A stretch of DNA of 64,000 nucleotides from Gnetum montanum. Lineage: Eukaryota; Streptophyta; Gnetopsida; Gnetales; Gnetaceae. The stretch spans positions 334,177 to 398,176 of the forward strand of contig MNCI01011864.1 of the NCBI GenBank assembly GCA_015680685.1, given 5' to 3'. Under the pieces are notes generated by a model. The model searched no databases, had not been told where the DNA came from, and saw only the letters and a program-made list of their open reading frames with translations. Position numbers and translations under genes: made by a program. Shown in pieces: positions 57,306-64,000 of the stretch; within the stretch, counting starts at the first letter, position 1, and every line of letters starts with the position of its first letter.

Positions 57306-58173
57306 TGATGAGCAACGAATATCCCTACGCTCAACCATATAAATCACTAAGTGTTCACATGTGATCTGATAGAATTCCATGGACCCTTTATCTTCCAGTA
57401 CACTAGCCTATAGGAAGTGGAACTAGCCCTGATGATTATTCATTGTCTTCCTGATTACACTTGTGATATGCAAAGGTATGGTTAACTGCAATCAAGGAAT
57501 ATGATTTTTATTATTTTTATGTTTTATGTTTTTGGTGCTTAAAATAAAGGATGAAAATAATGAAGTAATTTAATTACTAATTTAATCTAACTAATAAACT
57601 AATATCTAACTATCCTAACATAAGCATCCATTCCTACTTGTTGTACACATCCTAAACATGTTTAATACTACTCGGTTATCAAACGATAAGGGTTACTAGT
57701 ATTACCAAGTGTCAAGCGTATGCACAAAGTGGTCGCGCTTATGTGCTTAATTAATCACTACTTAATCTATCTTAATTTAGCCTAATTAAGTATTTAATCA
57801 CTTAAAAGCAGTAAAGGAAATTGCATAAAACATTAAATGCAGAAATAAATAATTATTTTATTTCAAAGTGCTACAAGGATTATCAAAAGGCTTGTCTTTA
57901 TTGCTGCACATACTACTGTGCTCAAGTATAATAGTGCTCAAATAAAGATCCATACACTCTTAACTCTTATCGCAGGCACATAGAAAAATATTTTAACTTC
58001 CAAATGACAAAACTATAATAGCTCTACTACAACTATGATAAGAAATGCCATAAACAAAATAGGTGAGTGCATATTTATAGGTAAAAATAAACACTACATT
58101 GACGAGGCCATGTTAACACATCAAATCATGTGTTGATGGGGCCTAGTCAATGCATCCAATCCATGGTTCATCA
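57306..58173 (-). repeat. 3' LTR of the last minus family-A element
   Basis: At 868 bases it runs TGATGAGCAACG to CATGGTTCATCA on the plus strand. TATA box at 58072-58079 (minus strand). Its outer end carries TTAACACATCAAATCATGTG then TTGATGG, an imperfect palindrome, in place of the GATATCG repeats of the other type. The polypurine tract lies on its right. Confidence 0.85.
58072..58079 (-). promoter_or_regulatory. LTR TATA box, last element
   Basis: TATAAATA on the minus strand, 94 bases from the LTR's U3 end, in the same context as the box at 48973-48980. Confidence 0.6.
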
Positions 58174-58184
58174 TACCCTCACAA
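58174..58184 (-). other. Polypurine tract, last element
   Basis: TTGTGAGGGTA on the minus strand lies directly before the LTR start TGATGAACC. Confidence 0.75.
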
Positions 58185-58413
58185 CTGAATGAAAACTTGT
58201 CCTCGAGTTCTTTACAAATTTGGGAATGTATGGAATTATTGACTAACAACAGACATATGACAAACATAAACAAACACAAACAAACACTAAGTGCTTGATT
58301 GTACAGATATACGATTATTACAAAATTTTCTGGTGTTCAAGACTATAAACTTGACCACTAAGAAAAAATTGACAAACACCATTCCTTTGATGACTTGAAG
58401 ATAAGGAAGAAGA

Positions 58414-61400
58414 TTAAATGGTCCTAGGTAGTGGAGGCTCTTGAGGTTCTAAGGGACCTTCTCCTACTTCAAGTGCATGTAGTGGTTGAGGCTCTTGTGG
58501 TTATCTTGATATAGTTGCAACTTCTAGTGGAAGATAAAAAGCATCTTACAATGCTTTCATCTTCTCCTTCTTACTCTTAGAATTATGCATGGTCCATGTA
58601 GCTTTGTTAATGTAGGCCAAAATGGGCACATCCCAAGGATAGGGCATTGTTGGAAATAAGTCCTTGACATTAATGAACCAAGTATCAATTTTTTACATTT
58701 AATGTCAAATGCATTGATTACATTTTGCAGATCTTGTTAATTGTTCATTCTTTTGGCCAAGTTCTTAGTAGTTGATCTTTTATAGGTGAATCTTGCCCTA
58801 AGAACTTCAAGTTCAACATTTTCAGTCTCAAGCTTTTGCTTGGTTATGTTATGATGCTTAAACTCTTCCTCATATGGCAAGTACGAGCTAGCCATGTGCT
58901 TTTTCAACTCTGACCATAGCCATTTGATAGTCAGCATTACCAAGTTTGCATATTGGAGATTGGCAAGCTCAATATATTCAGTCATCTCTTCAATTTGCAA
59001 CTCCTTCATGTAGATCTCCACTTTGTTGTAGGCATCTATTTCATCAATGATAGGTTTTCATACCTCGTTTCCTTACTACAGTTGCTAGAGGATCACATTG
59101 ACTTTTTCCTTAATCATCTAGATATGTTTTTCATTAACTTCTTTTTGTAGGCTAACCTAATCTTTATAGTGGTTCTTTACTCTCTCAAATTTAAGTACCT
59201 CATTCTTCTAGGTGGTAATCTCAATTGTAAATTTGTGGCATAAGGTACAACCTTCCTCTATAGAGAGATTTCTATTCTCCACTGCTAATATCCTAAGTTT
59301 AGTATTCACCTTGGCTAGTTGCTCCTACTATTGATGGATGAATTCTTGCATTTTCTATTTCTTCACATCAAAATTTTGTAGGTGATGATTTTCTGTGGCC
59401 AACATCTCATTCTCTAAGTGCATTTGTACCAAGTCTTTTTGAACTGAATATGTTTTGGCCTTGACCATGAACTAGCCAAAGACAACCATCATCATCCCCA
59501 CCTCAACTTATTTAAGTCTATCTTGAAGTTATTGAAAAGCTTCATCTCTTATTAATGTAGGGTTGAGAAGCATGGGATTAGCAAGACAAGCTCTTAGTCC
59601 GACAACCTTCGTGGCCAAGCATTGGTTTTGTGCTTGAGTCATTTTAAGTTATCCTTCTAAAATGATGCATTTGCCATTTTCTTTAAGAATATCCAACTTA
59701 GTTGTAGTGATGTTATCTAGAAAATCAAAGATATCCAGAATTGATTGCTTAGTTCCCATAAGTTGGTCTAGTAATTCCTTATGATGGGTTATAGTTAATT
59801 GACAACTATTAGTTCCTACAGGTGTCTGCACATCTCTGAGTGCAGAAACATCTAGTATAGATGTTGTAGGTGTGTTTAGTAATTTGACTATCTACTTAGC
59901 AACCACTTCTATTGCAGTCTCTTACCCGTTGTGCTGCATCACCAAGATAGTTACCCCCTCACCTTCCTCCAAGCATACCAAAAAGGTAGCAAAATTTCCA
60001 TATATTTCTAGGAATTGCTATTGTTGCAAGAGAGACATTGTTACCTCTCTAGCACTAGGATTTGACCTCGTAGGTAGATACATTCTTTGGGCTAAGAATA
60101 CTAGCCCACCTCCTTCCATCTGACTAATTGTTTGAGCCACTTTGTTGAGGTGACTCACTGTAGAATGGTACATAGATGGATCCCTACTACTTGGTCATGC
60201 TAGCTACTTTCACTCATGCAAGAGCTACTCTTGGATTTCACATAGATGTTCAATGGCTATGTGGGCATTTGGAATTGTTTCCTACATGGGTGGTGGAGGT
60301 AACAGTTGTTTCTCCTCTTCTTTGGACATGGCAAGGGTCTTGTCTTTTATCATCTCAAACTAGGAGGCAACAAGAGTATGCTTGATTGTGTCATTTGCAT
60401 AGCGGACTATCCTTGTCATCCTGTAGAGTTTTCTAATAAGGCATGGAAATGGCAAGGTTTTCCTTCCATGTTCATTTTCCTTAAAAAAAAACTTTTCTAT
60501 TTACAAATATATTAACCATGGAAGGTTAATAGGAAATTTTCCACTTAAAGCAGCACATGTTGGGGCAAAGATAGTCACTTTGCTGGGCCTCACTATCAGA
60601 TTAAGGTGATAAGTCACTATCTTGAAGTATATGCACTCTGCTAGTGTGACTGCACCAAACTCCTTATGGTTAATCCCATAACATCACTAGATCCACTTCC
60701 TTTTTGCCTCTAGGTTTGCATGCATGGAGATCTCTGCCAAATGAGTGCTAGAATCAAGTAGACCAAGAGCTTGCGTAATAGCTTCCATCGAGTAGGATAC
60801 CTAAATGTCTTTGATTCTCATAATGGCTCCTACCTTTCTGCTATTTCAAAAAAGATATGTCTCTCCCATGTACCACTTCCCACAAGAAGTGATGATTGGC
60901 CACATGGGAGAGTTTTAAAACTGCATCTTTACTTCTAATGGATCATTTGCTAAGAATAACCTAAAATTTAGTTCTTGGAGAACTAAGTGTTGGACATCAT
61001 GAGGCTTGATTGTGTCAAGGTAGGCTTGTGTCAATGTGACCTCAAGTCTTGGTATAGGCCTTAGTGCCTCTCCTCTTTGAGATTGTTCTATTATAGCCTC
61101 TTTTTCAGGAATTTGTCAGATAGATTCCACTTTGGGCTCCTCCCAAAGAGGTCTTGTTCCGTGAGTTTTTACTACTTGCTCCTGGGCTTGTTCATATTGT
61201 TTCCTTTTAGCTTTGGGTCATTTTTCCATTGTGATGATCCTCCTTCCAATAGTTGTTTTGGTCTTGGTGCCATTTGTGATCACAACATGACCAAGGGTTA
61301 GCATTTAATGTGTAACTTGAAACAATTGGAATACCTTATCTCTTGGGGTAGTTATATTTGGCAAAGTTGTGATCATGGCCTGGTTGATTATTTCAATATA

Positions 61401-61685
61401 AATAAATAATTTTAGGTTTATCAAAATTTTTTGGAAGGATTGAATTCTTAGAAGTTGATGGTTTAATGTTTTTTTATTCATTAACCCTTTGGGGGAGATA
61501 GAGAAATTTTGAAAAAAAAATGTCAAAAACCTTAAGATTTGTGGCTTCCACGACTAAGTGCTTACCTTTGATAGCTACAAGATCAAATAACGGAGTGATT
61601 TGGATAAATGGTGTGAAAGTTATGGGCTCTGGAAGGTTTTGGACTCTAAGAACTTGCAAAATCTCCCCTCTTGTTTTGAAGCAAA
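58414..61685 (-). pseudogene. ORF3, the third gene of family A
   Basis: This is the most complete ORF3: about 3.3 kb between the spacer and the polypurine tract, ending with PLPRTI and a stop at 58414-58416. No ATG is evident at its start; the frame opens after a stop near 61690, so it may be spliced or its start mutated. In order: an N-terminal region (61659-61305, with ITFTPFIQITPLFDLVAIKG), a charged stretch, a central domain (about 60990-60400: SYSMEAITQALGLLDSSTHL, FGAVTLAECIYFKIVTYHL, GKFPINLPWLIYL), then a helical, coiled-coil-like tail (59831-59649; 59021-58737, with QKLETENVELEVLRARF). The central domain resembles PF20167. I see no signal peptide, membrane span or nuclease motif. Function unknown. 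About a dozen stops or frameshifts. Confidence 0.7.
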
Positions 61686-62497
61686 TGACAAAAAATTTTT
61701 AAGTTTTGGGTAGTATTTATAGGATTTTTACACTACAGCAACTGGGCCTAATTGACATGGTTTTTGACCACCATTGAATTTATCAAAAATAATAAAAAAC
61801 AAGGAGTTTTTGAACAAATTTTGGGTTAAATGGAAGCCAAAAAAGCCAAGAACATGATGAAAATATTAGAAGAGGATTTTCAAATTCAGAAAATAGAGAA
61901 ATTATTAGAGAATGAGATTTTATGAAGAAGAATGCCTTAAGGAGCACACAGTTGGATGCACAATGGAGCGCACAAAAGATTTGATTGTAGCAACATTTAA
62001 GGATAAGGGACTTAACTAACCAAACCATGAGATATGCAAGTGGTTCCTCCCCATAGTGGCACATGCCCTTTTTACCCTTGCATAACCTCAACTAAGAAGT
62101 CTGTGGGCCTCATAATTGATTAATGGTTATAAACAGTTAAGGACTAACCCAGAGAATCTATTTAGGAATTTCAACACATCAAACTAAGACATTAGGAAAA
62201 AATATAAATAACTAGTAGTGAGGTGAGTTATGGAGGCATTGATGGATGATAGAGAGAGTGGGAATGGATGTCCTAATTATGATCACATGAAGTCCCTTGT
62301 GAGAATCATGGTTAAATGGCCTGATAAAGTCCAACCTTAGTTTAGACTAAAACCAACCACTTTCAATAACTTTGTGTTTCCACTCTGGAACTAGTCCATT
62401 CTCTCGATACACAAGAATGCTTCTACAAATAAGCATTATTTCTTATTTGACAAGAAAAGAGAAGTAGGAAGTGAGAAAGGACCTTAGTTAGAGGGGG
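61686..62497 (-). other. Spacer upstream of ORF3, last element
   Basis: It aligns with 56518-57250 of element D (reverse orientation), including TTGTGTGTCCCATTGATGCA-like and GTGGGGTCCACAGACTCC-like phrases. No conserved ORF: the 102-codon ORF 62091-61783 has no counterpart of similar length in D. Confidence 0.5.
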
Positions 62498-62525
62498 CCT
62501 TCAAGCATGGGTAACATGTCTTTCT
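62498..62525 (-). repeat. Single conserved spacer motif, last element
   Basis: On the minus strand, AGAAAGACATGTTACCCATG then CTTGAAGG. Downstream GCCCCCTCTAACTAAGG matches CCCTTCTAACTAAGG of element D. Confidence 0.85.
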
Positions 62526-63420
62526 ATTTCCATAACCAGTGCTTGTAGCCTATTTATTTTGTCTAACGGGTGTGCTTTGAATTCCCATTATCATTTTTCA
62601 TTTTTTTTTCATTTTTTTATTTTTTTATAATTTTTTTTGGATGGTAACCACACCATGCAAACACTTATTCAACTTCCTATTATTGGTTGACATGGAATGG
62701 TAAGAAATCCATGAAAACACACACATGCACTTAAGTAAGTAAAGAGGCACAAAGAGCTTTGAATTCCTTTGAAATCACACCCTTTTCAAACCCTTTAATC
62801 TTTTTCAAGCTTGGAAAATACCAAGGTCAGAATTTCATTAAAGTTTTATTAATGAAAAAGGGACCTCATATTCCCAAAACAAGGAAAACCATAGAGTTTG
62901 TGGATGGGTGGATGACGTGGACTTACTACTTGTTTCATGAAAATAGAAACCTATCTTAGTTATCAATCATCAAAATTGAAAAATAGAAACTAGACATTAA
63001 AAACATTAAGTACAAACCACCATGATGAATAGCTACAACACCATTGTATCCTGTTGGAAATAGAGCAATTTTATTAAAAAACAAGGAAATTCACACAAAA
63101 ATAAAGAAAAATATAAAAAAATTGTAAAATATTTTACAAAGATAAAACATACTAATGATGTTGTAAAACATAAATTGAAAACATTAAGAAAATAAAAACA
63201 AAAAGGTGTAAGATAAAGAAGGCATAAAATAAAAAGTTGTAAAAATAATAAAGTGTTAACTAAAAACATGAAAAATAAAAAGATGAAAAACTGAGAAGCT
63301 AGGTAAATGGTTAGCATGTATGGCCATTTCGCCCACAACCAAGTTGAAAGGAGGAGATTTAGAAGATTGAGCAAGGTTTTCCATCCATTGAGGCATTGCT
63401 TCCATTGGCTTACTTTGGTT
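62526..63420 (-). other. Spacer with T-rich tract after integrase, last element
   Basis: The block 62526-63000 aligns with 56150-56490 of D. The A-rich run 63050-63290 on the plus strand is a T-rich tract in sense orientation and gives the low-complexity ORF 63374-63033, which is not supported as a gene. Confidence 0.6.
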
Positions 63421-64000
63421 CATGGAAAGGTTTGACTTGTTGCATGTTGACTAGCTACCTTTTGTTAAAGCTCTCAGGTTTGTAAATTAACATGACCCTA
63501 GAAGGAAAAGTTTCATGGATGATGTAAGGCCCTTCCCACAACATCTAGAACTTATTTCATTAAGGTATGTGTGTGGGGTTCTAGTAGAGAACCTTATCTT
63601 CAGGTTGAAATTTGAATTTTCCTTATTCTTAGGTCATGTCATTGCTTACTGAATGCCTTGTGTACTTTATTTAAGGATAGGACCACTAATCAATTTTCAT
63701 CTAGCATGTTAAGGTTGATCAATTGTTCTCTTTGTGCTAAACTTAGGTCAAGATCTAGGTCACATGCTGTTGAAAGTGTACAAAGCTCAGATTGAATAGA
63801 AAGTGTTGGTAGTTTCTTGTACACTAGCTCATAGGGAGAGTAGCCTACAAGGAGTTTCCATGTTGAGTGGTAGGCCCAAAGGGCATCATTGAGTTTTGTG
63901 CTCTAGTCTCTCCTATATTTGCTAATAGTTCTAGTTAAGATCTTTATAATCTCCCTATTAATAACCTATGCTTGACCATTAGCTTGGGGGTGATAGGGCG
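63421..64000 (-). pseudogene. Integrase C-terminal part, last element (partial)
   Basis: It enters from the right edge with YHPQANGQA (64000-63960) and continues with RDWSTKLNDALWAY-like, GYSPYELVY and PTLSIQSELCTLSTACDLDL. It ends with KFQPEDKVLYWNPTHIP and GPYIIHETFPSRVMLIYKPE. This matches the integrase end of element D nearly block for block. It has stops (for example ANGQA followed by TAG where D has GQEEV). The rest of pol, gag and the 5' LTR lie beyond 64000. Confidence 0.8.

Noticed and set aside
63033-63374. 113-codon hydrophobic ORF resembling membrane segments
   Set aside because: Product of the T-rich sense tract after integrase; no conserved counterpart at 55785-55970 or 5160-5400.

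Overview
This window looks like repeat-rich nuclear DNA from a seed plant, most likely an angiosperm with a large genome. I see no host gene, tRNA, rRNA or CRISPR array. Almost all of it is explained by degraded, nested LTR retrotransposons. Most are Ty3/gypsy elements with primer-binding sites complementary to tRNA-Asp, the type used by the Athila/Calypso group. One is a Ty1/copia fragment primed by initiator tRNA-Met. Nearly every reading frame is broken by stops and frameshifts, so coding entries are pseudogenes unless stated. I name the families A, B and C for this window only.

Layout. (1) Minus family-A element 1: gag start at 491, PBS 614-631, 5' LTR 633-1574, continuing off the left edge. 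It sits inside an older LTR whose remnant is 1575-1933. (2) Minus family-A element 2, 1575 to about 11148: gag, protease, integrase and ORF3 remain, but reverse transcriptase and RNase H are gone. (3) An old plus family-A element runs from an LTR remnant ending at 11385 to a 3' LTR at 48090-48877. It has been broken up by family B (12212-19410, minus, 5-bp duplication CACAC), a copia-like LTR (19417-20085), a copia fragment (23404-24952), family C (24953-36163, plus) and a minus family-A element A- (39598-46420). (4) Plus family-A element D, 48878-57305, has an almost complete but dead pol. (5) A last minus family-A element starts with its 3' LTR at 57306 and leaves the window inside integrase at 64000.

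Family A has the order LTR - tRNA-Asp PBS - gag - protease - RT/RNase H - integrase - T-rich tract - a short conserved motif (GACATGTTACCCATGC) - spacer - ORF3 - PPT - LTR. ORF3 is a third gene of about 3.3 kb, seen in three elements on both strands. It has a domain that looks like the 'putative plant transposon protein' family, then a long helical tail. The family-A gag has an unusual CX2CX3HPKGC zinc-knuckle-like motif, while family C has the ordinary CX2CX4HX4C form.

The most interesting signals are the conserved motif arrays between integrase and ORF3, the ORF3 gene itself, perfect palindromes with different centres at the U3 edge of several LTRs, the altered zinc knuckle, and three elements that kept gag and protease but lost reverse transcriptase. 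Several duplications and one large inverted repeat touch single-N assembly joints and should be treated with suspicion. All similarities were judged by eye from translations and from comparison within the window; no database search was run.
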